Positions 20,109-30,221 of a stretch of DNA of 64,000 nt are shown piece after piece. The DNA is from Bdellovibrio sp. ZAP7. Its GTDB lineage: Bacteria; Bdellovibrionota; UBA1018; CAIMNF01. The translations under genes and the position numbers were made by a program. Position 1 is the stretch's first letter. The number at the start of each line of letters is the position of its first letter. The DNA lies in contig CAMCGZ010000008.1 of NCBI GenBank assembly GCA_945874535.1, positions 43,600 through 107,599 of the forward strand. The letters run 5' to 3'. The notes beneath the pieces are model-generated. The model saw only the letters and a list, made by a program, of their open reading frames with translations, searched no databases and was not told where the DNA came from.

Positions 20109-20804
20109 ATGCAAAAGAGCGAGAAATTTTTCATTTTCAGCTGGAAGGAATTGTTTGTTCTCGGACTCCTCGTGGTGACCGCTTTGGGGTTCTGCTTCAC
20201 GCTCGGACTGCACTACGGAAAGCAGATCCGAGTGGATGAACAGGTGGTCGAGGCTCCCGCTCCGAAGGTCGAAGGGAGCCATGAGGCGACTCCCCCCCGT
20301 GCTGTACTGGATCAGGGTGCCCAGTATGTGGACCAGGCCACCAAGGAAGCGATCGAGGGTGCCACTGAGAAAGCGGCTGCCGAGTCCGGAATCAAATTGG
20401 ATCATCCGAAACCCGTTGAACTGCCGGCCGAGAAAACCGTTCATCCGCCCCTGGCTCTTCCGACAGCCGTGACCCATCCTCCGGTTGCCGAGGACGATGA
20501 AGAGGAAGAGGAAGAGGAAGTCGAAGAAAAAGCCGCAGAAAAAGAAAAGCCGCCTGCGGAGATTTATTCAGTGCAATTGGGATCCTATCCCAACATGGCG
20601 GCCGCACGGAAGAAGACGGGTGTGTTCACCAAGCGCGGACTGAAGACTGAAGTCCGGACTGCGAAAGTGAACGGGGAGACCCGTTACCGCGTCGTGCTTT
20701 CAGGATTCAAATCCCGCAAAGCCGCCGAGGCCAAGGGTAAAGAACTGGTTTCGAAGCGTAAAATCGAGAGCTTCGTCGTTATTTCTTCCGCTTCTCCTCA
20801 TTGA
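20109..20804 (+). CDS. SPOR domain-containing membrane protein
   Basis: N-terminal TM, acidic linker, C-terminal YSVQLGSYPNMAAARKKTGVFTKRGLKTEVRTAKVNGETRYRVVLSGFKSRKAAEAKG. Confidence 0.88.
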   Translation: MQKSEKFFIFSWKELFVLGLLVVTALGFCFTLGLHYGKQIRVDEQVVEAPAPKVEGSHEATPPRAVLDQGAQYVDQATKEAIEGATEKAAAESGIKLDHPKPVELPAEKTVHPPLALPTAVTHPPVAEDDEEEEEEEVEEKAAEKEKPPAEIYSVQLGSYPNMAAARKKTGVFTKRGLKTEVRTAKVNGETRYRVVLSGFKSRKAAEAKGKELVSKRKIESFVVISSASPH

Positions 20805-21774
20805 GGCGTTCGATTTCGGTCAGAACCCAGAACACCCGGTAAAGGAATAGCAGATTGCTTCCCTCGTAATCGAGCAGAACTTCGCTCGCTGAAACCAGGG
20901 TGATGTTCTTGATGAAACCCTGGTCCTGCAGTTCCTGGATTTGACCCACAGGAACTCCGGCCTGCTGAATCGCCGGGCCGATGTTCAGGCGCTCGATCGA
21001 GTCCGCCAGCGGTTTGGCCTGAGTCCGGTTCTGGACCATGAGTCCGAGGATCTTGAAGCCGGACGGGGACAGGGTCTGCCGTTTCTCGTGGGGGGTCAGA
21101 TTCTGTTCATTTAGGTATTGTATGAATTGGTCGAGGAAACGGATATCCGTCAGCATGAGGTCGTCTTTCAGGATCTTGACCGTCTTCAGGAGCTCGATCA
21201 GGCTCAACACCTTGGCTGAGGGGACTTGGAGGATCTGGGTGGCGAAGCGTTCGAGCATGGCCGAAGTGAACTCGATCCCGTCCGGTTTCTCGTTCTTTCC
21301 GTAACGGGAGGCTACCGTCAGCAGAGCGGTGGAAAACTTCAGCAACTCGGGTGTGGTGACAAAACAGTATTCCTTAGAGCGGTTCCCGTGTTTGTCGACT
21401 TCGTATTCGGTCGAGAGGCTTTCGAGCATCCGGACCTTGTTGTTCGCAGCCCGGAGGCGCGAACTGATGGTCTTGATCAGGGTCACAAGCCACTCCGGAA
21501 TTTTCGAAAGGGCGTCGTCAAGCGACCCCTTCGAGATCTCGATCAGGTCGGTCGGCAGCAAAGCTTCGGCTGAGGCCGAGCGGGGTTGTCCGTCGAAAAA
21601 AGCAAGTTCTCCGAGTACCGAACCTGCGCGCACGGTATCGATTTCGATCTTGCCCTCACCCTTGCGGCGAAAGAGCCGGATCGCCCCTTTTTTGACAAAA
21701 TAGAGGGCATTGGAGGGATCCCCCTCTTCGAACAGAATGTCTTTTTGCTTCAGATTGACTTCTTTGGCACTCAT
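20779..21774 (-). CDS. Cyclic nucleotide-binding domain protein (no HTH recognised)
   Basis: ILFEEGDPSNALYFVKKGAIRLFRR..GSVLGELAFFDGQPRSASAEA phosphate-binding cassette. Confidence 0.88.
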   Translation of the reverse strand: MSAKEVNLKQKDILFEEGDPSNALYFVKKGAIRLFRRKGEGKIEIDTVRAGSVLGELAFFDGQPRSASAEALLPTDLIEISKGSLDDALSKIPEWLVTLIKTISSRLRAANNKVRMLESLSTEYEVDKHGNRSKEYCFVTTPELLKFSTALLTVASRYGKNEKPDGIEFTSAMLERFATQILQVPSAKVLSLIELLKTVKILKDDLMLTDIRFLDQFIQYLNEQNLTPHEKRQTLSPSGFKILGLMVQNRTQAKPLADSIERLNIGPAIQQAGVPVGQIQELQDQGFIKNITLVSASEVLLDYEGSNLLFLYRVFWVLTEIERLNEEKRKK

Positions 21775-21775
21775 A

Positions 21776-24133
21776 TCACTTCCTGCGCATTTCTATGGTT
21801 CCGTCCCAATCAGGTGGTGGGGGATTCTTCTCGAACTCATCGCAACGGGTGAGGTAAATCTCAGAAACCGGATCGCGCGTACCTGTGCGGGACAATTGAA
21901 CTTCACTGGCGAGTTTGAATTTTGTTCGAGCGGCTTCCCATTCGCGGTGCTTGAATGCCTCGCGAGCCTCGGTGAAGTTCCGGATCAGTTCAGGGGCGAA
22001 CTCCACCTCGGAGACCTGGATCAGGTCGACCGCCTTGGTCTTCCCTTTCACGATCACGGAATCGAGAATCCGGGTGTGGAAGCTATTCCGGATCTCTTCG
22101 GGTAGCTTTTCACGGGTGACTTCTGTGCTGAGAATGTCGCCTCCATACAGACGAGTCAGGCTCTCGAGTCGCGACGCCAGGTTCACATGGTCGCCAATGA
22201 CAGTGTATTCGAAAATCCGTTTCGATCCCATGTTTCCGACGCTGACCAGGCCTGAATTGATCCCGATCCCGGCACTGACCTTGATTCCGTAGCGTTTCTT
22301 GAAGTCAGGCGCGATTTCATCGAGACGCTTCTTCATGGCAACAGCGCACTTGAGTGCCCGTTCGACGTGGTCTTTCTGATCGATCGGAGCGCCCCAGAAA
22401 GCCATGATCGCGTCCCCGATGTATTTGTCGAGGGTTCCTTCGTGCTGAAAAATGATCTCGGTCATTTCTGAGAGGTATTCGTTCAGAAACTGAGTCAGGA
22501 CCTTCGGATCCATGTTCTCTGAGAAGTTGGTGAAACCCCGGAGATCGCTGAACAGAATGGTGACCTCTTTACGCTCGCCGCCGACCTGGAGCTTGCTCGG
22601 ATCCTCGAGAACCAGCTCCACCACCTGCGGTGCGAGGTATTTCGAGAAGGCCTCTTTGACGAATTTCTTTTTCTTCTCCTCAAGAATGTATCGGATCGAG
22701 AGCAGGGTGACGAAGATCAGAAAGGTTTCAATCAGCAGAAATACGGTGGAAAAGTTGATGTGGTTCTTGAAGAGGATTTGGACATCAATCCACCCCAGGA
22801 TTCCCAGGAATCCGATGAACACGAGAATGCTCGGGATGGCATCCAGGCTCGAGAACAGGAAAATGAAAATCAGACCGAAGGTGAAAATCAGGATCAGAGG
22901 CAACCAGCTCATGTGAATGGCGCTGGCCGACTTGAGAGGATGATTCGAGATCAAGTTGTCGAGAGCAGTGGCGTGCCCCTCGACCCCGGGGGTATTCGAG
23001 TCGAAGGGAAAGGCGCGCATGTCATAAACTCCGAGTGCGGTCGCACCGAAGAGCACGTGAGAGTCGCGGAGGATCTCTTGCAGCTCGGCTTCCTCGATCG
23101 GCTCCAGCTGCGTGAGCAATCGATGTACTGGGATGTAATGGTAGGGCTCATAGCCCGGAATGGGTTTGTCGAGGTGGAGTCCCGTCGGTCCTTTGAAGTT
23201 GATGTCCATGTATCCGAGCGGAGTCACTGGAATCGGGTTCGAGGGATCCTTCTTGAAGTAAGCCTTCTTGATGAGTCCCTCGGGACTGAACTCGATCTGG
23301 ATCTGGTCATTCCGGGCGAGCTCGGCCATCTTCACTGCCAGGGACGGAAGGATGAGCTTCTCAGAAAAGGAGAACAGACCGTAGCGACGGATGTATCCAT
23401 CCGGGTCGGGATCGGCATTGAAGCTACCCGCATAACGGGCGTTGTTCCGGTGCAGGTCGATATTCGGGATCAAATGGAAGAGGTTTTTCAGTGAAGTCTT
23501 CCAAAGGACCTCTTTCGGAAACGGATAAGGCTGATCGAGGGCGAACTTGCCCGTAGTGGAACGGATGTCCTCGGAAACTCCTTCGAAAGTGAGCGGACAG
23601 GATTCGCCTTTGTCGTATCGGGGCTGGCAGGCGCCGTCATAAGCATATCCGAGTACCAGACGATCTTTGGCCTGTGCGATCGCTTGGGCCAATTGCGGAT
23701 CGCTCTCGAGTTCGAGGAATTGTTTCAGGAGATTGGGTTTGTATTTGCGGATGAGTTCGTAAGCTTTTTCATGAATCCGTTCTTCGGGCTCCGAGAATAC
23801 GACATCGAAGCCGATCGTCTTGACCCGCATTTCCAAAAGCCGGTAGATGATCTCGGCATAGACCTCCCGATGCCACGGCCAACGCCCGATCTGGACCAGA
23901 GACTCCTCATCGGCTGCGAGGATGACGATTTTTTGATTGGCTGACTGCGGTCCGCGCAAGCGGAACTTGACGTTGGTCAGGGCCCCGGTCACCGAGCGGG
24001 CCACCGGATAGATGGTTTCGCGTAGAAACCGATTTTCCAGCCCCCCGCGTTCACCGAGATCCAATGTGATTTGAAAGAGTGCTGCAATCAGAACCAGGGG
24101 AAGCGCCGAGACCCAGAGAATGAAACGATTCAT
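21776..24133 (-). CDS. CHASE2-domain class III adenylate/guanylate cyclase
   Basis: N-terminal CHASE2-like region, three C-proximal TMs, cyclase motifs VTILFSDLRGFTNFSE..GDAIMAFWGAP..FEYTVIGDHVNLASRLE. Confidence 0.93.
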   Translation of the reverse strand: MNRFILWVSALPLVLIAALFQITLDLGERGGLENRFLRETIYPVARSVTGALTNVKFRLRGPQSANQKIVILAADEESLVQIGRWPWHREVYAEIIYRLLEMRVKTIGFDVVFSEPEERIHEKAYELIRKYKPNLLKQFLELESDPQLAQAIAQAKDRLVLGYAYDGACQPRYDKGESCPLTFEGVSEDIRSTTGKFALDQPYPFPKEVLWKTSLKNLFHLIPNIDLHRNNARYAGSFNADPDPDGYIRRYGLFSFSEKLILPSLAVKMAELARNDQIQIEFSPEGLIKKAYFKKDPSNPIPVTPLGYMDINFKGPTGLHLDKPIPGYEPYHYIPVHRLLTQLEPIEEAELQEILRDSHVLFGATALGVYDMRAFPFDSNTPGVEGHATALDNLISNHPLKSASAIHMSWLPLILIFTFGLIFIFLFSSLDAIPSILVFIGFLGILGWIDVQILFKNHINFSTVFLLIETFLIFVTLLSIRYILEEKKKKFVKEAFSKYLAPQVVELVLEDPSKLQVGGERKEVTILFSDLRGFTNFSENMDPKVLTQFLNEYLSEMTEIIFQHEGTLDKYIGDAIMAFWGAPIDQKDHVERALKCAVAMKKRLDEIAPDFKKRYGIKVSAGIGINSGLVSVGNMGSKRIFEYTVIGDHVNLASRLESLTRLYGGDILSTEVTREKLPEEIRNSFHTRILDSVIVKGKTKAVDLIQVSEVEFAPELIRNFTEAREAFKHREWEAARTKFKLASEVQLSRTGTRDPVSEIYLTRCDEFEKNPPPPDWDGTIEMRRK

Positions 24134-24741
24134 GAGGCAAGCGTCCTTTTGGCCCGGCGACTCCGGTAGAGAATGATCAGGGTTCCGGTGATCAAGAAGC
24201 CGAGCAGTCCGAATTGAAAGCGTTTGAACCCCTCAATCAAGGGGTCGATATTCTCACCGGCGTAGTAGGCCAGATTCATGAGCCCGAGCAGATAAATCAC
24301 GGTCGAAGCCGCATCGAGCAAGAAGAAGGTCCTGGCGCGTACCTGCAGGGAGCCTGCGGTAAAATAAAGGGCGGTCCGGATGAGTGGAAGAAACCGGACC
24401 AGGAAGAGAAACCGCGTGCCGCGTTTTTCGAGGTAGCGTTCAGCAGCGGCGACTTTTCCCGGGGTCAGGATCCATCGGAACGGTGCCTTTTTCAAAATCT
24501 TCGGGCCGAACTTCCGTGCGACAAGATAATTGATGGTGTCCCCACTTAAAAGTCCGAGGAAGGCGACCGGAATCAGGATCGGGAGCTTGAAGAATCCCAG
24601 AGCAGCGAGAACCGAGGCTGCGATCAAGGTGAGGTCGGAATTGATCGGCATGCCGATCCCGCAACCGATCAGAGTGAAATAAAAAACCAGATAGGCCTGG
24701 ATCCCCTGATACTGGGAGAGGAATTCCTTCGCTTGATCCAT
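24130..24741 (-). CDS. DedA family membrane protein
   Basis: GCGIGMPINSDLTLIAASVLA..GDTINYLVARKFGPKIL..RFLPLIRTALYFTAGS. Confidence 0.85.
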   Translation of the reverse strand: MDQAKEFLSQYQGIQAYLVFYFTLIGCGIGMPINSDLTLIAASVLAALGFFKLPILIPVAFLGLLSGDTINYLVARKFGPKILKKAPFRWILTPGKVAAAERYLEKRGTRFLFLVRFLPLIRTALYFTAGSLQVRARTFFLLDAASTVIYLLGLMNLAYYAGENIDPLIEGFKRFQFGLLGFLITGTLIILYRSRRAKRTLAS

Positions 24742-24764
24742 GATTCAAGGTTAAAGGGTCGGCC

Positions 24765-24801
24765 AAAAAAAAGCACCTGAAACACAGGGCGTTTCAGGTG
24801 C
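24765..24801 (-). terminator. Intrinsic terminator downstream of the 24826..25590 gene
   Basis: Perfect 11-bp stem GCACCTGAAAC/GTTTCAGGTGC (24773-24783/24791-24801), followed on the minus strand by 8 T (24772-24765). Confidence 0.85.
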
Positions 24802-24825
24802 CAATTGTTTGTGATGTCAAAAGGT

Positions 24826-25590
24826 TCACTTCGCTCCGAGTCGGGCCAGCTCCTCGCGGTACCATTCGCTCAAGATCTGTTTTGAGGTTTCGGGATTCGT
24901 GCCCCAGTGAGCAGCCACATCGATGTTCACTTCGGTGAGCGCTTGACGGTTGCCGCCGGCGGCTTCCTTCACTGCACGGGTGGCGCGGGACAGGTCCACA
25001 CCGTAGAGGCGCTTGCTGAAGTCTTCGACGTCAGCCTGGGTTCTGGCCCGGTCGCGCCCGAGAACAGCCCAGTCCTGGAGGGTCTTTGCGATGCTCACGC
25101 CGGCTGATTCCGCCAATGCGTATTTTTGCGAAAGGGTGCGTCCTGCGGCACGCGAGCTGGCTTCTTCCTGCTCGGCTGCCGCGGTGATGATGTCCGCGGA
25201 TTGCGATGCGCCGTCTTCCATTTCGTTCAATGCGTTTCCGTACGAATCATAAAGAATGCCGGTGCTGCTCAGCCAGGCATAGCCCATGTAGTCCCTGCGG
25301 AAACCGTAAGAATCGGTGTAGGTCCAGTAATCGAAGTAGAGGGTGCGGCTGCTGGAATAGGGGTCCTGGTTGGCCGTGATCTTCGATCCATCCGCATAGA
25401 AGTTACAGCCCGCCATGGGGTAACCATAAGAGGTACACTGGTTTCCATAAACGTCGAACCAGGCGCGACGGTAGGGATCGACATAACCTCCTCCGCCCCC
25501 TTGAACGATCACGGTTTCGCAGGCGGTGAGAGAGAAGAGAGTCAGGATGAGAAGTCCGGTATTGCAGATGAGATTGGAGATCGTTTTCAT
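24826..25590 (-). CDS. Hypothetical lipoprotein
   Basis: LTAC lipobox; Tyr/Gly-rich N-terminal half. Confidence 0.7.
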   Translation of the reverse strand: MKTISNLICNTGLLILTLFSLTACETVIVQGGGGGYVDPYRRAWFDVYGNQCTSYGYPMAGCNFYADGSKITANQDPYSSSRTLYFDYWTYTDSYGFRRDYMGYAWLSSTGILYDSYGNALNEMEDGASQSADIITAAAEQEEASSRAAGRTLSQKYALAESAGVSIAKTLQDWAVLGRDRARTQADVEDFSKRLYGVDLSRATRAVKEAAGGNRQALTEVNIDVAAHWGTNPETSKQILSEWYREELARLGAK

Positions 25591-25776
25591 AGTGATGCCC
25601 CCCCTTGTGTCGGCATCGTGTGGTTCACGTCAGGCAAACAGCAAGGGGCGTGCCAAAATTACGTCAATAGAATGATCAATGATTTCAGGGGCTCATCTTC
25701 ATGCTGCTGGGGGTTGAGTCGGCCGGTGACCCTTTGGCCCCGATCTTTTCCAGTGCGGATTGGCACCAGAGGGGCG

Positions 25777-27018
25777 TTAGATCAGCGCCCGACGGAGTGA
25801 GTCAAGGGCGTAGGCGGCAGCCCGCTCCTGGGCGCGGTCGCGGTGGTTTTCGAAGTGGAACTCACGAGCCAGGGTCCGACCCTCTTTTGCCACGGCAATC
25901 CAAACGGTCCCTCCCGGGGCGAAAGCGTCGCCCTCGGGCCCGAGGTAGCCGGTGATACCGAGTCCCCAGGTGGTTCCCCACTTCGTGCGAATCTTCTCGG
26001 CCATGGCCTTCGCACTGGCTTCGGACACCACACCGGATTGCTCGAAGAGGGTTTTCGGAATCCCGAGCTCCAGGGTTTTGAGTTCAGTTTGATACGGGAC
26101 CAGCGAACCTCTCAAAATCTTCGAGGCTCCAGCGATCCGGGTGAGGCGCTGAGAAACGAGTCCGCCTGTACAACTCTCTGCCACAGCAAGAGTCTCTCCG
26201 CGATCCCTCAACAACTGATGGACCGACTCTTCAATGGTCCCGGGTTCGATGCCGTAGGCGTCTGTTCCACAGGCTTCTCGTAGTGCCGCGAACTCACTCC
26301 GGAAAGAAGCCTCCCCTTCAGGTGCGGACACCGCCATTTGCAGACGGAGGCGGACACCGACATTGGACGGCAGAAAGGCCAGACTCATGCCGGGGATGCT
26401 TCGGATCCGTTCCACTTCGGAATGAATCCTTTGCGCAAGTGCGCTTTCACCGATGCCGGAGGTGAGGAGGGTTTCCTTCAGGATCCGGCTCGAGCCGAGA
26501 GCGGGATCGCTCAGAAGCTTCGGCAGGATCACCCGCTCCATCATGCTCTTCATTTCGTGAGGCACTCCGGGCACGATAAAAATCCGTGTCCTGCCTTCCA
26601 TTAAGAACTGCCCGGGAGCGGTTCCGCAGTCATTGTCGATCCGCTCGGCGTCCCGGAGCAGGTAGCCTTGCTTCTTGTTATTCTCGGTCATCGGTCGGCC
26701 GCGGGAGCGGAAAAACTCCTCGATCTTGCCCACCCATTCCTCGTCGTAACGGAGCGGGATCTTGAAGTATCGGGAGAGTGCCTCGACCGTGAGATCATCG
26801 TGAGTGGGGCCGAGCCCCCCGCCGATGATCAGAATATCGCTGCTACTTTGAAGAAAACGGAGCGCACCCGTGATTTCGTTCATTTCATCCCCGACACTCA
26901 GGTGCCGGGTGACAGAAATTCCGATCGCGGTCAGGCGCTCACTGATCCATTGAACGTTCGAGTTCAGGACCTGCCCGATCAGGAGCTCATCGCCGATGGT
27001 GAGGATGGAAGCTTTCAT
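25777..27018 (-). CDS. cinA: CinA family nicotinamide-nucleotide amidohydrolase
   Basis: MKASILTIGDELLIGQVLNSNVQWISERL..IIGGGLGPTHDDLT..AESCTGGLVSQRLTRIAGAS. Confidence 0.95.
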   Translation of the reverse strand: MKASILTIGDELLIGQVLNSNVQWISERLTAIGISVTRHLSVGDEMNEITGALRFLQSSSDILIIGGGLGPTHDDLTVEALSRYFKIPLRYDEEWVGKIEEFFRSRGRPMTENNKKQGYLLRDAERIDNDCGTAPGQFLMEGRTRIFIVPGVPHEMKSMMERVILPKLLSDPALGSSRILKETLLTSGIGESALAQRIHSEVERIRSIPGMSLAFLPSNVGVRLRLQMAVSAPEGEASFRSEFAALREACGTDAYGIEPGTIEESVHQLLRDRGETLAVAESCTGGLVSQRLTRIAGASKILRGSLVPYQTELKTLELGIPKTLFEQSGVVSEASAKAMAEKIRTKWGTTWGLGITGYLGPEGDAFAPGGTVWIAVAKEGRTLAREFHFENHRDRAQERAAAYALDSLRRALI

Positions 27019-27026
27019 GGCCCCGC

Positions 27027-28991
27027 TCATTCCTCGTCGTGAAGTCTGAGTTTCTCAAGCACGGAAAAGTCCTCGAGCGTGGATGTGTCCCCGGAGGTCT
27101 TACCGGTGGTCACCATTTCGCGGAGGAGTCGGCGCATGATCTTGCCCGAGCGGGTCTTGGGGAGCGCGTCGGCAAAACGGATCTCGTCCGGTTTGGCGAT
27201 GGGACCGATCTCCCGTGCGACCCAGTTTTTCAGCTCGACCTCGATGGCCTTCAAATCGGGTGAGCTTCCACTGACTTGGGCCTTGAGCGACACAAAGGCC
27301 ACCAGAGCGCTCCCTTTCAATTCATCCGGTCGTGCGACCACAGCAGCCTCAGCCACCTTCGGATTGGCCACGAGAGCGCTTTCGACCTCCGCCGTCCCGA
27401 GCCTATGCCCGCTCACGTTCACCACATCGTCTACACGTCCCATGATCCAAAAGTAGCCGTCGCGATCCTTGCGCGCCCCATCGCCTGTGAAGTACCACTT
27501 CTGTTTCTTGAAGTCGCCCCAGTAGCCGGTCACGTAGCGTTCGGTGTTTCCGAACACGGTCCGGAGCATCGAGGGCCAGGGGTGTTTCACTACCAGGAGT
27601 CCGCCCTCATTGGCCTTGCAGGGTTTTCCATCTTTGTTGACGACATCTGCGAGAATTCCCGGGAGTGGAAGGGTGGCCGAGCCGGGCTTGGTCGGAACCG
27701 CGCCGGGCATCGGAGAAATAAGAATGGCACCCGTTTCGGTCTGCCACCAGGTATCCACGATCGGGCATTGCTTCCGACCGATGTTCGAGTGGTACCACAT
27801 CCAGGCTTCAGGGTTGATGGGCTCGCCCACCGATCCAAGCAACCGAAGCGAGGAGAGATCGTGCTTCTTGGGATGATCGTCTCCGAGTCGCATGAAAGAA
27901 CGGATCGCGGTCGGCGCGGTGTAGAAAATCGTGGCGCGGTGGCGCGCGATCATCGACCAGAGTCGGTCGGGACCGGGGTAGGTGGGAACGCCCTCGTACA
28001 TCAGAACGGTGGCTCCATTCATGAGCGGGCCATACACAATATAAGAGTGTCCCGTGATCCAGCCGACGTCGGCCGTGCAAAAGTAAAGGTCCTCATCCTT
28101 CAGGTCGAAGACGTGCTTCGTGGTGTACTTCACCTGGGTCAGGTAACCGCCCGTGCTGTGCAGGATGCCCTTCGGTTTCCCGGTCGATCCGCTCGTGTAC
28201 AAAATAAAGAGCGGATGCTCGCTGTCTAGGGCTTCGGCTTTGCAAACGGGAGATTCACCCGGAACGGCCTCGTGCCACCAGTGATCGCGGCCCGCTTTCA
28301 TCGGGGTTTCCTGACCCGTGCGCCTGAGCACCAGGACATGATTCAGAGTCGGGACTTCATCGAGTGCGGTATGGACAGCGCCCTTGAGCGCGCTCGGAGA
28401 TCCTCTGCGGAAGGCTCCGTCCTGGGTGAGGAGTGCCTTGGCCTTCGAGTCATTCAGTCGGTCGCGGAGGGCTTCAGCCGAGAAACCGCCGAACACCACA
28501 TTGTGGGTGGCCCCGATGCGGGCGCAAGCCAGCATGGCCATGGCGGCCTCCGGAACCATTCCCATGTAGATTCCGACGACATCGCCCTTTTTGATGCCGA
28601 GTTTCTTCAAGGCATTGGCAAGACGGTTCACTTCGTTCGAGAGTTGCAGGTAAGTGAGGGTGCGCACTTCGCCCGGTTCACCTTCCCAGATCAGTGCCGC
28701 TTTGTTTTTGCGGGATGTGCCCAGATGCACATCGAGAGTATTTTCTGCCGCATTCAGTTTTCCGCCGATGAACCACTTGGCGAAGGGATGCTTCCACTCG
28801 AGAGTCTTCTTGAATGGCTTCTGCCAGTGAAGTTCTTTGGCACGGGCCGCCCAGAAGGCCTTCGGGTTCCGGTTGGCTTCATCGCGGAGCTTCCGGTACG
28901 CGGCAGAAGAAGGAAGGTGGGCCGATTTGGCGAAGGATTTCGACGGCGCGAATTTGCGCTTTTCTTTGAGAACGGACGAGATTTCAGACAT
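27027..28991 (-). CDS. acs: Acetyl-CoA synthetase
   Basis: [58 protein letters not shown]. Confidence 0.96.
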   Translation of the reverse strand: MSEISSVLKEKRKFAPSKSFAKSAHLPSSAAYRKLRDEANRNPKAFWAARAKELHWQKPFKKTLEWKHPFAKWFIGGKLNAAENTLDVHLGTSRKNKAALIWEGEPGEVRTLTYLQLSNEVNRLANALKKLGIKKGDVVGIYMGMVPEAAMAMLACARIGATHNVVFGGFSAEALRDRLNDSKAKALLTQDGAFRRGSPSALKGAVHTALDEVPTLNHVLVLRRTGQETPMKAGRDHWWHEAVPGESPVCKAEALDSEHPLFILYTSGSTGKPKGILHSTGGYLTQVKYTTKHVFDLKDEDLYFCTADVGWITGHSYIVYGPLMNGATVLMYEGVPTYPGPDRLWSMIARHRATIFYTAPTAIRSFMRLGDDHPKKHDLSSLRLLGSVGEPINPEAWMWYHSNIGRKQCPIVDTWWQTETGAILISPMPGAVPTKPGSATLPLPGILADVVNKDGKPCKANEGGLLVVKHPWPSMLRTVFGNTERYVTGYWGDFKKQKWYFTGDGARKDRDGYFWIMGRVDDVVNVSGHRLGTAEVESALVANPKVAEAAVVARPDELKGSALVAFVSLKAQVSGSSPDLKAIEVELKNWVAREIGPIAKPDEIRFADALPKTRSGKIMRRLLREMVTTGKTSGDTSTLEDFSVLEKLRLHDEE

Positions 28992-29069
28992 GGTTTCAGG
29001 GTACGGTCGGTGACCGGAGCGGGCAAGAAGGAAGTGCACCGACGCGGGGGACTGTGGTACCTTCAAACC

Positions 29070-30221
29070 ATGAAGAAGATCCGTCTTTTGACGCCCGGAC
29101 CGACCGCCATCCCCGAGTCGGTGCTTTCCAAGTTCGCGCAGCCCGTGATCCATCACCGCACCTCGTTATTCGAGGCGCGATTCAAACAACTTCAAGACCA
29201 TTTGGGTTGGTTGTTCCAGACGCGTGAGCCCGTGCTGACCCTGACCGCGACCGGTTCCGGTGCCATGGAGGCTGCCGTGGCCAATCTGTTCTCGCCAGGT
29301 GAAGAGGTGATCGTTCTCAATCTTGGAAAGTTCGGAGAACGTTGGACCAAGCTCTCGAAGACCTACGGACTCACGGTTCATGAGTGTTTAGTGGAGCGTG
29401 GCTCGGCAGCTGACCCTGCAGAAGTGAAGCGATTGTTAGTGAATCATCCATCCGTGAAAGCGGTCTTGTTCCAGGCCTCAGAAACCTCTACCGGGGCGCT
29501 GAATCCTGTAAAAACGATTGTCGACCTTTGCAAGGAGCATGGAGTACTCAGTGTTTGTGACGGAATCACCGCAGTCGGGATTTTCGATCTGCCGATGGAT
29601 GCCTGGGGAATCGATGTCCTGATCACCGGGTCCCAAAAGGCGCTCATGCTGCCTCCCGGGCTCGCCTTCATCGCTCTGAGTGCCCGGGCCTGGCAGGCGG
29701 TGGCGGTGTCCAAAAGCCCGCGGTTTTATTTTGATCTCACTCGCGAACGGAAGATGCAGGAAAAACAGCAGACGGCTTGGACCCCTGCGATTTCGTTGAT
29801 TGAAGGCGGGGTCGAGTCGCTCGGACTTTTACGTGAAGAGGGTTTGCCGGGCCTGTTTGCGCGCCATGAGGTCCTGGCCAAGTGCACCCGCGAAGCCGCC
29901 AAGGCTCTCGGTCTCGAGTTGTTCTCGAAGGCCCCATCCCCCGTTCTCACCACGGTGAGGGTTCCGGCCGCATTCACGGTCGATCAGGGGAAGGCCATCC
30001 AGAAAGTCATGCAAGAAAAATACGGCGTCATCATCATGGGTGGCCAGGACGAGCTTCAAGGGAAGATTTTGCGACTCTCCCATTTCGGTTACTGCGATGT
30101 GTTCGATGTCGCCACCGGGATCGGAGCGCTGGAGCTCACACTTCAGGAACTCGGCCATCCGGTCGAGTTCGGCAAAGGGGTCGGTGCTGTTCTCAAGGTG
30201 TTTCGCGAAGATTCCCGTTGA
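29070..30221 (+). CDS. Class V aminotransferase (serine-pyruvate / alanine-glyoxylate type)
   Basis: [69 protein letters not shown]. Confidence 0.93.
   Translation: MKKIRLLTPGPTAIPESVLSKFAQPVIHHRTSLFEARFKQLQDHLGWLFQTREPVLTLTATGSGAMEAAVANLFSPGEEVIVLNLGKFGERWTKLSKTYGLTVHECLVERGSAADPAEVKRLLVNHPSVKAVLFQASETSTGALNPVKTIVDLCKEHGVLSVCDGITAVGIFDLPMDAWGIDVLITGSQKALMLPPGLAFIALSARAWQAVAVSKSPRFYFDLTRERKMQEKQQTAWTPAISLIEGGVESLGLLREEGLPGLFARHEVLAKCTREAAKALGLELFSKAPSPVLTTVRVPAAFTVDQGKAIQKVMQEKYGVIIMGGQDELQGKILRLSHFGYCDVFDVATGIGALELTLQELGHPVEFGKGVGAVLKVFREDSR

Noticed and set aside
28272-29069. N-terminal extension of the class V aminotransferase ORF
   Set aside because: Overlaps acs on the other strand; homologous sequence begins at [17 protein letters not shown] (29070).
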